Source: Calliopum simillimum (lineage: Eukaryota; Arthropoda; Insecta; Diptera; Lauxaniidae). From it: a stretch of 64,000 bases of DNA. Shown here in pieces: positions 10,111 to 21,290 of the stretch. Made by a program: the position numbers and the translations under genes. The notes beneath the pieces are model-generated. The model was not told where the DNA came from. It saw only the letters and a program-made list of their open reading frames with translations, and made no database searches. The stretch is from positions 76,676,909-76,740,908 of the forward strand of contig OX638368.1 in assembly GCA_951812925.1 (NCBI GenBank), given 5' to 3'. The stretch's first letter is position 1, and each line of letters starts with the position of its first letter.

Positions 10111-11791
10111 TCGTTTAAAAAAATTGTCAATAGAGGGCGCTGCAGACAATTAAATTATTTGAGAACTTGTAGCTCCTGTAGTACTGAGCCGATTTTGGTT
10201 TTTAAAAAGTTTTTCTTTTTCATTTTATTCATTTTACTATAATAACGATATGATCGCATCAAACTTTTGATATACATTCAATAGATGGTGCTGTACACAT
10301 GATAAATGTAGTAACTTTTAGAGTCTTCTATCTTGTACACTGCTTTATTGATTTTAGTTGTCAAGGTGTCAATCAATTTATATAACTCAGAAAAGTAGTC
10401 CGGGAACGCTACAGAACATAAAATTTGTCCATAGAGGGCGCTACAGACAAAAACATCACAAAAACATTTTAAAAATTCTATAACACTGTACCTTATTTAA
10501 TAGATATGGTTTATTCTTTTAGTATTGTTAACTGTAGTAATACTGTAATACTGAATTATCAAAAAAATTGATAATAGAGACCGACATAACTTACCGAAAC
10601 TCCTACTTTTCAATCTCCAAAATAATAATCTGAAGTTTTTGAAAAACATAGTTATTTTTTATTTTAATCTGAAAGCTCTTCGCCATCAAATAATTTCTGA
10701 GAATGTTAGTCCTCTAAATTCATTAATTTTTTCGTTTATAATTTTTTTAAAACTTAAAATATCACATGTATAGGCATCAGCAAAAAGTGCAGCTATTTTG
10801 CCAATTGGAAATATAAGGAGCCAAATTTTGCAGTTTCAGCTACAAAAAGATTTCATTTATGAGAATTTTTGGTAGAAAGAATTGGGACTCGTGAGGATCC
10901 ATTACTTTTCTGCTTTTAAAAATTTACAATTTTTCAATAAAAAATACTCAGTTACTTATAAAGTTTGAACACACTATTTTGACTCTTATAATGATTCTTT
11001 TTTATTAAATTAAATTCATTGTTAAGAACACACCTGTCGTAGAAAAATCCATTCTGCAATTTTTCGTTTTTTTCTGCACTTAAAGAAATATACGCACTTA
11101 AATCATCACTTCTTTTGCAACTTTAAAATTTTATTGTTTTACAAAACTTCAACTTTTACAGCGTAGTACGAAGCTGCAGATTGATTAAGATAAAATATGG
11201 TCCCAGATTTCTTTAGTTTGGAGTATTATCTATACAATAAAAAAAAAGTTGAATCATTTTGGACCAATTACAAAAATTCGTTTTTGACCAGCTTTTTGGG
11301 TTAAATCTCCCTATGTGCAGCGGCCGCAGCTCAGGATTTAAAACTCCAAAAAACCAACACCGGCTTCGCGGCGGCCTTCGGACGCGGATCAGTCTATAAT
11401 ATCCAACACTTATTATATACATTTTTTAAATGGATTATTGCAAAAATGTTGTCCGAAAAATTTGCGAAAATAACCCCCAATACCAAAATGGGGATTATGA
11501 CCGAAAAATTTTCGCAGATAATCCCCATTTACAAAGTGGGGATTATGTCCGTTGAGATTATGTCCGGTAACCGCGTGGCATATCCCATTTATTTATTTTA
11601 GGGCATTCTATTTCACCAAAAAAATTTGGTGTTCTTGATATTTTTCTATACCATTCGATACTTTCCGAGCTTTTTCTTATTATTATTCTCATCGGTTAAT
11701 TTATCATTTTGAAAGCATGAACATTGGAGGTGAAAAAGTACGAAAACAACATAACAAAAAATCGCTATGAATAAAACATCGGCTAAAATAA
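10111..11791. other. No gene; short AGAGGGCGCT repeats
   Basis: No coding region, splice-like exon or RNA gene recognised. A motif like AATAGAGGGCGCTGCAGACA occurs near 10130 and 10430, with a weaker version near 10282, so there is a loose spacing of about 150 bp. Around 11330-11400 base composition is briefly GC-richer. Around 11450-11570 the strings TTATGTCCG and GGGGATTATG recur in both orientations. The rest is unremarkable AT-rich sequence. Confidence 0.5.
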
Positions 11792-13590
11792 CACTGTGGA
11801 AAAAAATTTGGTCGCCAAAAGTTTACTTGGATCTGACGGTGCGAGGTGAAAATATGGGCCAAAATAAAAGACCATTTGGCTCAGTTTGTTCAAGTTGGCT
11901 CTAGTCTTCGAGAAAAGGCCGTTTGAATTTTGCACCTTTAAGTATGTGTTTTTTTTATTATATCTCGTAAGTTAACTGAGTTTTGTAGCATTTGGTGGTG
12001 GGATTTTGTTTGTCTCGTCCACATCTACACTTTCATTACTAAATCAGTGCTTTTGGATGCATTTTTTGCAAGTTAGAGCACAAAATTCGCAAAAAAGTGA
12101 TATTTTTCGCCTTTTATGACATTCGGCTCAATAGAAATCACCCGAGTGGTAGATTTATGCCTTTTAACCTATAGCCGAGATCCATACGAACACTTTGATA
12201 AAATAAATGTTTCATATGGGCAAAAATTTCTCAAGTGAGCAACCTAAGAAATTAAATTTAAAAAAGGCTTTAACAAAATGATGTTTTATAACAACTAGTA
12301 AAGATTTTGTAAAAATGTTTTTTTTTAGAGATATTTAGCATAGGTCAGGGAATAAAATGGTGTTTTTGATTTGTAAAAATTTTTCATTTATTATTGAAAA
12401 TCCCTGTTTCAAAAAGGTACATACAAATAAAGCAACATCTTCGCCTCTGAGAAAACTATAAAAATTTAGTAGGCACTCTACACTTAACAAGAAACAATAT
12501 TCCAGAAAAAAAATTGGGGTAATCGATATTGGTTCAAAAGTTATTAACAATATAGTGATGTCGTGCAAGTATTTTTTCAGCATTAGAGAAAAACAAGGCA
12601 TCCTACGAAAAAAGTGTATATGGCATAAAATGCTTAGAATTATCCTAGGAATATCTGTGAATTTTTTCAGAATTTTCTGAGGTCCGAAAAAAAAATTTGA
12701 TGTGTTCCAAAAAAACTCACGCGTATTCCTTAGATAATTCTAAGCATTTTATGCCATATACACTTTTTTCGTAGGATGCCTTGTTTTTCTCTAATGCTGA
12801 AAAAATACTTGCACGACATCACTATATTGTTAATAACTTTTGAACCAATATCGATTACCTCAATTTTTTTTCTATGATATAGTTTCTTGTCAAGTGGAGA
12901 ATGCCTACTAATTTTTTATAGTTTTCTCAGAGGCGAAGAAGTTGCTTTATTTTTATGTACCTTTTTGAAATAGGGATTTTCAATAATAAATGAAACATTT
13001 TTTTACAAATCAAAAACACCATTTTATTCCCAAACCTATGCTAAATATTTCTAAAAAAAAACATTTTTACAAAATCTTTACTAGTTGTTATAAAACATCA
13101 TTTTGTTAAAGCCTTTTTTACACTTAATTTCTAAGGTGGCTCTCTTGAGATATTTTTGCCCATATGAAACATATATTACATATATCAAAGTGTTCGTATG
13201 AATCTCGGCTATTGATTAAAAGGCATAAATCCACCACTCGGGTGATTTCTATTGAGCCGATTGTCATAAGAGGCGAAAAATATCACTTTTTTGCGAATTT
13301 TGTGCTCTCACTTGCCAAAATGCATCCAAAAGCACTGATTTGGTAGTGAAAGTGTAGATATGAACGAGACAAACAAAACTCCACCTCTAAATACTATAAA
13401 ACTCAGTTAACTTACGAGATATAATAAAAAAACCACATACTCAAAGGTGCAAAATTCCATCGGCCTTTTCTCGAAAACTAGAGCCAATTTGAACAAACTG
13501 AGCCAAATGGTCTTTTATTTTGGCCTATATTTTCACCCCGCACCGTCAGATCCAAGTAAACTTTTGGCGACTAAATTTTGTTCCACAGTG
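11792..13590. mobile_element. FB3: 1.8-kb palindrome with CACTGTGG ends and a TAA TSD
   Basis: Starts CACTGTGGAA and ends TTCCACAGTG. The arms are about 850 bp each (roughly 11792-12640 and 12720-13590) around a short centre. Flanks end and begin with TAA, a 3-bp duplication also seen at FB5. TWA target duplications are typical of PIF/Harbinger; an alternative reading is a 4-bp AATA duplication with ends ACACTG. No transposase frame; the reading frames in the arms are mirror images and not genes. Confidence 0.88.
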
Positions 13591-13651
13591 TAATAAGATC
13601 AGATTGTTGACCGAGCAGGGATCGGTCTCCAGGTACTGTATAGTTATCCAC
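13591..13651. other. Short unique spacer
   Basis: About 60 bp between two palindromes. Nothing recognised. Confidence 0.4.
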
Positions 13652-14931
13652 CTCGAGTCGTGTTCGCTCTCGCCGCCATATTGGAAAAATGGCGTCCAAA
13701 ATAAGTTTTTTACAAATATCTTTTTAACGGTTACATTTAGAGAAAAATATTTTGACGCAATATTGTAGCTTATAAAATTTTCTATAAAAATTACTTCTTA
13801 ATTGTTTTCGTACGACATATAGCTCAGGAGATATCCTAATTCAAAATTTGAAAAAAATTAGTAAATTGTACATGCCGCTTATGAGTAGGCACAGTGATGT
13901 GTTGAGCTTAAAATTACAATAACTCATGAACGGTGAGTCACACGTTCAAAACAAAAACACTTGTTTATAGGGAATTACTTTCGCTATAAGCTACATTCTA
14001 TTTTTTTCACATGACCTATAGTTTACGAGATATTCTTTCAACAAATCTAAAATTTAGAAAAAAAACAATTTTTTCAAAATAGCTCCAAAACGGTTCGTCC
14101 TAGAAAAAAAATTGTTCATGCATTTTATATACCGTTCAATTCCCTGTAAGGGTCTTTCCGAACTATTTTTTCGTCAGACTTACCCTTCATGAGATATCGC
14201 GACTTGAAAATCATTCAAAATTGAACATAGTATGGAGCATAGTACAATCTTCAATATCTCATGAACGGTAAGTCGGACGAAAAAACAGTTCGGAGAGACC
14301 CTTATAGCAAATTGAACGTTCTATAAAATGCGGGAAATTTTTTTTTTTCTAGAACGAACATTTTTGGAGCTATTTTGAAAAAACGGTTTTTTCTAAATTT
14401 TAGGTTTGTTGAAAAAATATCTCCTAAGCTATAGGTAAGTAATTCCATATAAATAGGTGTTTTTACTTTGAACATGTGACTCACTGTTCATGAGTTATTG
14501 TAATTTTAAGCTCAACACATCACTGCGCCTACTCATCAGCGGCATGCACAATTTACTAATTTTTTTCAAATTTTGAATTAGGATATCTCCTGTTAAAAGT
14601 CGTACGGAAACAATTAAGGAGTCACTTTTATAGAAAATTTTATAAGCTACAATATTGCGCCACAATATTTTTCTCTAAATGTAACCGTTAAAGAGATATT
14701 TGTAAAAAACTGATTTTGGACACCATTTTTCCAATATGGTGGCGAGAGCGAACACGACTCGAGGTAGCAAACTTGATTTTAGGCGCCATTTTTCCACTAT
14801 AGCGGCGCGAGCGATCACGATTCGAGGTAGCAAAGTTCAAATTCTGAAAGTGCACATCGAAATCTATAAAATAACTTATTTGCAAAAATCCCGCAGAACT
14901 TTCCAGGTAAAACTACCAAATGACTGTACTA
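13652..14931. mobile_element. FB4: foldback of the TAGTGCAG family, left end truncated
   Basis: Inverted arms about 13652-14225 and 14235-14780, meeting at a short centre near 14230. The right arm continues through a 72-bp tandem doublet (ATGGTGGCGAGAGCGAACAC and a variant near 14810) to a terminus ending GACTGTACTA at 14931. That terminus matches the ends of FB8 (30070-31882). The left arm stops at CACCTCGAGTCG without this terminal part, so the left end is lost. No genuine gene inside. Confidence 0.8.
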
Positions 14932-15499
14932 TAAAAAAAATAAAAAATTCTGATCAAAATTCTCACGTTTTTTTTTTTTTTTTGGTGATTTTAAGCATTT
15001 TTTCCCTTATTCACTTTTTTCGTAAGATGCCTTGGTTTTGAGCAAAAACCGTTTTTCCGACCACATAAAGAAAATTTCCGGGTTTCATTGGCCATATTTC
15101 GGTAAATTTTTAACCTAAGAAATGTTTTAATAAGTCATTTTAAAGGAAATTTTATCTACTTTATTTTATACAATATTATTGCACCACAATATTTTTCTTT
15201 AAATGCAACCGTTAAAGAGATATTTGTAAAAAACTGATTTTGGGCGCCATTTTTCCAATATGGCGGCGAGAGCGAACACAATGCGAGGTAGCAAATTTGA
15301 AATAGAGTTTCATACCTTTAGGGAAGAATTTTATTTCAACAAGAGAACGTTAATTTTCTATGGAAGAGATGCGTGTCCGTCGACGTATCTCGCATATTTT
15401 TGAAAAATCTGTAGATGGAAGGAAACACCAATTCCAACACTCCATCATCACAAAATTTTTAAGGAATACTGGGACTCTTTCCTTAAATCCCTCCAATAA
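14932..15499. repeat. Dispersed repeat debris
   Basis: No gene. Sequence at about 15000-15170 is related to the centre of FB3 (near 12760) and to 44800-45040. Sequence at about 15170-15300 is a detached copy of the FB4/FB8 arm edge (GGCGGCGAGAGCGAACAC). The remainder, to 15499, is unassigned. Confidence 0.6.
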
Positions 15500-16388
15500 C
15501 ACTGTTCAACGGCAAAAAATTATCTGAGTTCAGACCAAGAAATTATTACTCCTTGCTATTGACATAATAGAACTGCATTTACAAAATTTTTCTATCACGT
15601 CTCAATTGACAAATCCAAAATGTCAAACGATTCAAAAGATAGCAATAATTTCAAATCTGAAAAAAATTTTGAAATCGGTCCGGCAGATTTTTTTGTATGC
15701 CCGTTTAATTCAGAAAATGTACTGAAAAAACCAAACACCAACCATCTTTAATTACATAAATCTTGCCTAAATCAATATAAAATTAAAAAAAACTCTTCAC
15801 GAGATTGGGCGTCATTATTTTAACTTTATTTTGATACCAAAAACTTATGGATAAGACCATGAATAACTAACTTATTTCTTTTTGAACAAAAAATGTGCAT
15901 ACAAAAAGTCATACAAAAGCTATTGAATTTTTGAATCATAACTATGTACTTGGAAATAAAAGTACTTGTATGACTTCCTGTATGTTCATTTTTTGTTCAA
16001 AAGAAAATAAGTTGGTTATTCATGGTTCAATCCTTAAGCTTTTGGTATCAAAATAAAGTTAAAATAATGACGCCCAATCTCGTGAAGAGTTTTTTTTAAT
16101 TTTATATTGATTTAGGCAAGATTTATGTAATTAAAGATGTTTGGTGTTTGGTTTTTTCAGTACATTTTCTGAATTAAACGGGCATACAAAAAAATCTGCC
16201 GGACCGATTTCAAAATTTTTTTCAGATTTGAAATTATTGCTATCTTTCGAATCGTTTGACATTTTTGATTTTAAATTCTGATGGATAAAAATTTTTTAAA
16301 TGCAGTTCTATAATGTCAATAGCAAGGAATAATAATTTTATGGTATGAACTCAGATAAAAACAAAAACCTGAAATTCGTTGAACAGTG
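15500..16388. mobile_element. FB5: 0.9-kb palindrome with CACTGTTC ends and a TAA TSD
   Basis: Starts CACTGTTCAACG and ends CGTTGAACAGTG, with TAA on both flanks. Arms are about 15500-15930 and 15960-16388 with almost no loop. The TAA duplication matches FB3, and the terminal CACTGT matches too, so both may belong to one superfamily (PIF/Harbinger-like by TSD). No coding capacity recognised. Confidence 0.88.
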
Positions 16389-16782
16389 TAATGGGTAAAT
16401 CCGGCAGGACCGCAATCCTTGAGTATAAAACAACAATAACGTTAAACAAATGAATATGTACATATAGCAGGGTCCGACACAGTAATAGATACTATTGAAA
16501 AAGTAGAAAATATTGAACACGCGTTTTCTTGTTTTTTGATTAAAAGTTTTTTTGGGTACAAAAGTTCGTATTTTGAATTTTGTTTGTATCAAAAATATTG
16601 GACACGTGTTTTCTATTTGACAGTTCTGGGACTTTTGGTAAACCTTGTACATGCAGTAATGGAGCATTGAACGATCGCCCGAATGTTTTGCCTCATGTGG
16701 GAACCAGCTCTTAGTTGTATTATTTACACGAATAAGGGGAAAAAAATTTACATAACTATTGATACGTGCGTAGGATACATAC
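16389..16782. other. Probable intron sequence downstream of the host exon
   Basis: No gene seen. On the minus strand it begins with a canonical GTATGT donor at 16782-16777, next to the exon at 16783-16941. Confidence 0.4.
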
Positions 16783-16941
16783 CTTTACCAAAAGCTTAGA
16801 GCTGTTTGCATCTGAAACGAATGACTCTATTTTATAATGTTGTCCAGCAGTTAGAGTATTTGACGGTATTCTTAAAGTTTTGCCGTTTGCAAACGTTTGT
16901 TCTTTAAATTCTTCGTCCAAGTTATACATTTTCCAACGTAA
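16783..16941 (-). CDS. Probable host exon, REJ/polycystin-like
   Basis: A 159-bp open segment on the minus strand bounded by good splice sites: a T-rich tract ending TATAG before it and AAG|GTATGT after it, both in phase 0. It encodes 53 residues starting LRWKMYNLDEEF and containing the block LRIPSNTLTAGQHYKIE. The pattern Trp, then Leu-x-Ile, then Leu-x-x-Gly-x-x-Tyr is what REJ domains of polycystin-1-type proteins look like, and flies have such genes. Composition is clearly less AT-biased than the surroundings. The neighbouring exons were not found; surrounding DNA is transposon-filled, consistent with a large intron. It could instead belong to another extracellular beta-sandwich protein. 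Confidence 0.45.
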
Positions 16942-17211
16942 CTATAAAATAATCAAAATAAAAATTTTGAAATTATTTATTTATTCATTGCACTATGGAA
17001 AATTTGACATGTTTTCTGACCAAAAGTGCAAAAATAAAGATATTGAGCTGAAATCTCGTGGAAACCTTTCTAGGAGAGAGAACATCATATTTTAAAATTG
17101 GTCATATTGGACAACTGTCATGCCCCTTTTTCAGCCTCTTTTCAAAGGAATTATTATAAAAATTTTTTTATTAAAATTAAGTATGAAGTACTCATATTTT
17201 TTAAGTATATA
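16942..17211. other. Intron-like sequence upstream of the host exon
   Basis: No gene recognised. It holds the T-rich acceptor tract of the exon (minus strand) and ends in the TA target dinucleotide of the mariner element. Confidence 0.4.
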
Positions 17212-18530
17212 AGAACTGCCCCAGAAAAATTTTATACTTTGTTTTTCATCAATAAAAAAATACGTAATGAATATTTTTTAAATATTGTTTTTTTATTTAT
17301 TAATGAGTAGTATCATGAACATAAATAACCTTACACTATTAACAAATATTTATATTATATAAAAATATTTTACTTTTTTCTTAAGACCCTTCATTAAGTT
17401 TTGTACAGTTGTTTCGTCGACAGAACCGTACGACCTTCGCCATTTATTTTTAAAATCTTTTAAATTTTTTGCAGTACTTTTACTCTTCCAAAGATCTGAT
17501 TTCATTAGAGCCCAATATCTCTCAATAGGTCGAAGGTCTGGGCAGTTAGGTGGATTCGCATTTTTGGGTACAAAATTTACATTACTGCTATTAAACCATT
17601 CTATGGTGGCTCTAGAGTAGTGAGAGGTTGCTAAATCAGGCCAGAACATCACAGTACCCCTATGCTCACGAATAAACGACACGAATAAACGACACGAATA
17701 AACGACAAAAGACGTTTTTGAAGGCATTCATCAATATAAATTTTTGAAATAATTGTGCCCTGTGTTACAAAAAAACTGCTTCTCAGACCGCAAGTGCATA
17801 TGGCCTGCCAAACCATATACTGCTTGGGAAATTTTGTAATTTTCTTCTCTTTAAATTTGCTCTGTACCTGCCCCTTCTCCCAATAGGTATAAAATTCGTG
17901 TCTTGGTAGCTGTTTAAAATCTGCCTTAACGTATGTTTCATCGTCCATTATGCAGCAGTCAAATTCAGTCAGGTAACCGAAATATAACTTTCGAGCTCGC
18001 TTTTGAGCCTCTAACTTTTCATGGGAAAGGTCTGGTACTTTTTGAACTCTGTCGGTCTTTAGCTTAAGTTTTTTCTTTAGTCTATTTATAGAAGATTTTG
18101 AGGTTCCTGCTCTGGCAGCCATATCTCGTTCTGAAGTGTTAGGATTCCGCTTAAAAAGGTGCTTCACCTTTTTCACCAACTGTGGATCTATACTGGCTTT
18201 TTTACCTGAACCCCTTTTCCGCGCAATAAGTTGACCCTTTCTATAATTCGAAATAACCCTTTGGACAGTGATTTTTGATGTACCTGTTTTTTTAGATATG
18301 GCTGAATATTTTAATTCTGGTTTTTGCAGGTAAGTGTACAAAATGAGTTTGCGCTTTTTTTCTTGATTGCTTGACATCTTTATCGTTTGAAGTTCGTTTA
18401 CCAAGTGTTATATATTTTTGTAATCGTCATGTTATATAGAAAAAATAGCACCCATATTTCGACCTGCACGATCATCAGGTAAATCATAATCTTAAGGAAT
18501 AAAAGTATCAAATTTTTCTGGGGCAGTCCT
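17212..18530 (-). mobile_element. ITmD37E-type mariner transposon, near full length
   Basis: A 1,319-bp element between TA dinucleotides (17210-17211 and 18531-18532). The inverted ends of about 26 bp share AGRACTGCCCCAGAAAAATT. It encodes one transposase on the minus strand (17350-18404). Length, TA target and DD37E spacing fit the ITmD37E lineage of the Tc1/mariner group. Both ends are preserved, so only the coding lesion prevents autonomy. Confidence 0.9.
17350..18404 (-). pseudogene. Mariner DD37E transposase, frameshifted
   Basis: About 345 codons in two frames. The N-terminal part has paired helix-turn-helix DNA-binding regions (for example SAISKKTGTSKITVQRVI). Catalytic residues are Asp in CCIMDDETYV, Asp in FWPDLATSHY and Glu in PDLRPIERYW. 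There are 37 residues between the second Asp and the Glu, hence DD37E. The frame breaks at 17668-17706, where a 13-bp unit (ACACGAATAAACG, plus strand) is present three times. Two extra copies add 26 bp and shift the frame just before the second Asp. No other lesion is seen. The enzyme would cut the inverted ends and insert at TA. Confidence 0.9.
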
Positions 18531-18706
18531 TACATACACACAAATGTACATATATTAACAGTTACAGTAAAATTACAGAGATCTAAAAGCAAACTATATC
18601 AAAAACAAATTTTTTCAAACATAACCTAAACCAGCTAATTTAAAAACATAAGAAAACATTATTAATTCATGAGTGAATTACATATTAAGATTTATTAAAA
18701 TTTTTA
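18531..18706. other. AT-rich spacer
   Basis: No gene. Lies between the mariner right end and the Transib-2 stop codon, so part of it may be Transib-2 3' sequence. Confidence 0.4.
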
Positions 18707-19003
18707 CTAAGATGCAAGCTCGAAATTTTCCAATATATTCTCGAACTCTGTGTCTATGAACTTAAATTCATCATAACTTTCTGTTTCATCTTCATTTTCT
18801 ATTGGTTTGCTTAAATTATCTTCCTTATTATTTTCAACGCAAATTAATAAATTTATGAGCTCTAGTGGAAGTGGCGATCGCCTTCGTTCTTTTATCCGTT
18901 TACTTAAAGAAATGCTGGAAATTATGGGATCTGAGGTATTGAAAGTTCTATGAAAAACATCAGAAAGATTTATTGTTTTGTCACATTTGCGCTATCTTGT
19001 ATG
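18707..19003 (-). pseudogene. Transib-2 transposase, C-terminal fragment
   Basis: A minus-strand segment of nearly 100 codons ending in TAG at 18707-18709. It contains RKCDKTINLSDVFHRTF followed by SDPIISS, which align by eye with the ARKCSRAKNVEDVFNRLL and SDPKITS region of Transib-1. An acidic tail follows (ENEDETESYDEF). It is clearly divergent from Transib-1, so it is a separate lineage. The upstream part is replaced at about 19003 by unrelated repeat sequence, and a possible N-terminal piece lies at 20500-20696 in the right order and strand. Confidence 0.75.
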
Positions 19004-20499
19004 GTTTTTGAGATATCTTCTCTTCTTATAGGGTCTCAAATTGTGTATATAAAAACTATTGCCTTATTTTTCTCAAGAACGGCTATAGCAATTGTAATGA
19101 AACTTTGGAAAATGATCCGTGCTAACATATGCTAAAGGATGAAATAGACTTTGTCTTAGTATATACTTATGAAGAGCAATGGCACCGTCCCATACTTTTA
19201 ATTTCATTTGGTCATATCTTTTGAACCGCATAAAATTTTTTGATGAAAATTAGTACACAGCTACTGACTATCAGTGCCTTATAATGAGCAAAAATTTAGC
19301 GAAATCAAAAAAGTGCCACGCCCGCTTTTTAACCATAGAAAATTTTGATATTTTGATTTTAATATTACTCGAATACAGATTTTGATTGTTTGAAAAATTA
19401 TATAATTCTGACCGCGCACACTGCGTTGGCTAGTGGGCAAAAATCAAAATTTTTTGTGACTTGAAACCTAATAATATTGGTATCAATCGACAGGTAATTG
19501 TATCAATAAAATAAAAACAAAATATTTAGTGGAAAAACTCAATTTTGGCTACGCTGTGACACTTCAAAGTTGAGATATTTTTCAAAAAAAATCATGTTCT
19601 ATTCACTTCGTTTTGGGTTCTCTTAAACAAATAATTATCAAAAATTTGTCTTTTGATTAAACTAAGCGAAGTAAAGTTTTTTATTATAAATAATATTTGA
19701 GTAAATAAATAAAACTAAAAAATTTTGGAGAATATATAATTTGATGTATATTGTAGTGATTTTAATGCACGATATTATCAAATGAAAAACTTCAAAAATT
19801 GACAAATTTCGATGAAAAAAAAAAAAAAAAACAAATCTTATAAAAATAAGTGCCGTCTTTTTCTTAATCTACTAGTTCAAATTCTATATAATCAAGAACT
19901 GCAAATAACTTTTCCTACTTCGTCCTACAAATATTTTTTTTCTTTTTTTAAAAAATGCTTAAAACGAAAAATTTGTATGAAATATAAAATTTATGTTGAA
20001 AATTTTTTTTTGTTTTTATGAACACAAATGGTCTCACAAGTACAAAAAACATTATTTCTACTACGTACATTTCATTTGTTAACATTAAACATTACTTTTT
20101 CATCATCGTTATATATGGACCTTAAGAAAATCGTCCTAAATACCTAGTTTTTAGCAAAACTATAAAGTTTACAACAAATCTGAGATCATTTTTGAGCTCA
20201 ACGACCCCAAATTACTTATAGCACCAAATTTCATCGATATCCAACCACTCCTTCCATTTTTGACCATTGCTTGTATGGGCTCAACGCACTGTGCCGCGCT
20301 CCAAAATATTTCTGATTTTAAATAAAAAAAACAAAAAAAAAAAAATTTAAAACAAAAACAAATCATCAAAATCGGAGCTGTTCTTGAGTACTTCCTCATT
20401 TTGCCTGTTTTTTGGCTTCATTGACTCCACTAATACCAAGGATATTTTTTTTCAAAATATCAGCAGTCTCAAAACAAAATTTTTCAAACTTTTGCAAAT
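19004..20499. repeat. Dispersed repeat sequence within the Transib-2 remnant
   Basis: No gene. 19004-19450 is related to about 43340-43890 in inverse orientation (for example TATGGTTTTTGAGATATCTT and the GTGCCACGCCCGC stretch). 20280-20400 carries the CAAGAACAGCTCCGATTTTG block also found near 43150 and 54355. A16-type A tracts occur near 19815 and 20335. The rest is unassigned. Confidence 0.55.
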
Positions 20500-20696
20500 T
20501 TAGTAGATATTGACATGTTTGCAAAAGGTTTTAGACTTTTCTCTTAAATATTCCGCAAACGAGTTTAATCTATCGCCTTTATTTAAGAGACTTATCAAAT
20601 GATTTAAAACTGCTGACTCTTTATCTTCTTTGGCTCTCCAGATATCGAATAAGTCTGCATTTCGTATTGAGAAGTTGTCTGAGAAAAATGTCGATT
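20500..20696 (-). pseudogene. Possible Transib-2 transposase N-terminal fragment
   Basis: About 65 open codons on the minus strand: SDNFSIRNADLFDIWRAKED, then a stretch with NHLISLLNKGDRLNSF, ending TAA at 20500-20502. The LFDIW block resembles LFEIW of Transib-1, and the position upstream of the Transib-2 C-terminus fits the gene order. No start codon is in frame. The similarity is short, so this assignment is tentative. Confidence 0.4.
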
Positions 20697-21290
20697 ATTA
20701 AAAAATCTCAAAAAAGCGCAAAAAAAAATGTTCACAGAGGAGCTCAAAATCGATTGCTGTACATATTTATAAAACTTAGAAAGAGGCCTAGGCTGGGCTG
20801 TGTTTTTCCGGGTTCACCAAAACTTAAATTTAAAAAAAATTTACGATTTTAAGCTCACTGAAGAAAACGTTAATTTCTTTAAAACCACTATATGAAAAGA
20901 CAAATTTTTTTATATAAAGAGTAACTACTTTTTATTAGTTCCCGTTTCCATTTTAAATATTTTTATAAGCTTTGAGTTAAGAGAAAGATTCACTTTTAAA
21001 TACATGCGAATTTGTTGAGCGAGAACAACAAAATTTTTATTTTTTCGGAAGTAGAAAATTTTACAGTTTTGTAGCTCAAGGATAAAAACTTTAAGAAAAA
21101 ATTTAGTATGGGGATTTTTTCTCGCAAGTTTTCGCATTTGAATAGCAAACCCAAAATTTTATTTTTTAAGTGTTTAAAATTCTATTAAACTATCTGTACT
21201 CCTGTACAGAGCTGTCGTTTGGAATTTTTGACCGCAGTGAAAATTCCGAAAAATTCTGGAAAGTCAAGTGTTTGCATTGTAGTGAATTTC
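20697..21290. other. No gene seen
   Basis: AT-rich sequence without recognisable coding, repeat or RNA features. Confidence 0.5.

Noticed and set aside
11213..11422. A minus-strand 69-codon frame in a GC-richer patch
   Set aside because: No recognisable motif, splice sites or neighbours.
17098..17310. VILDNCHAP string resembling a pogo-type transposase motif
   Set aside because: Only a few residues match and the rest of the frame has no transposase features; part of it lies inside the mariner end.
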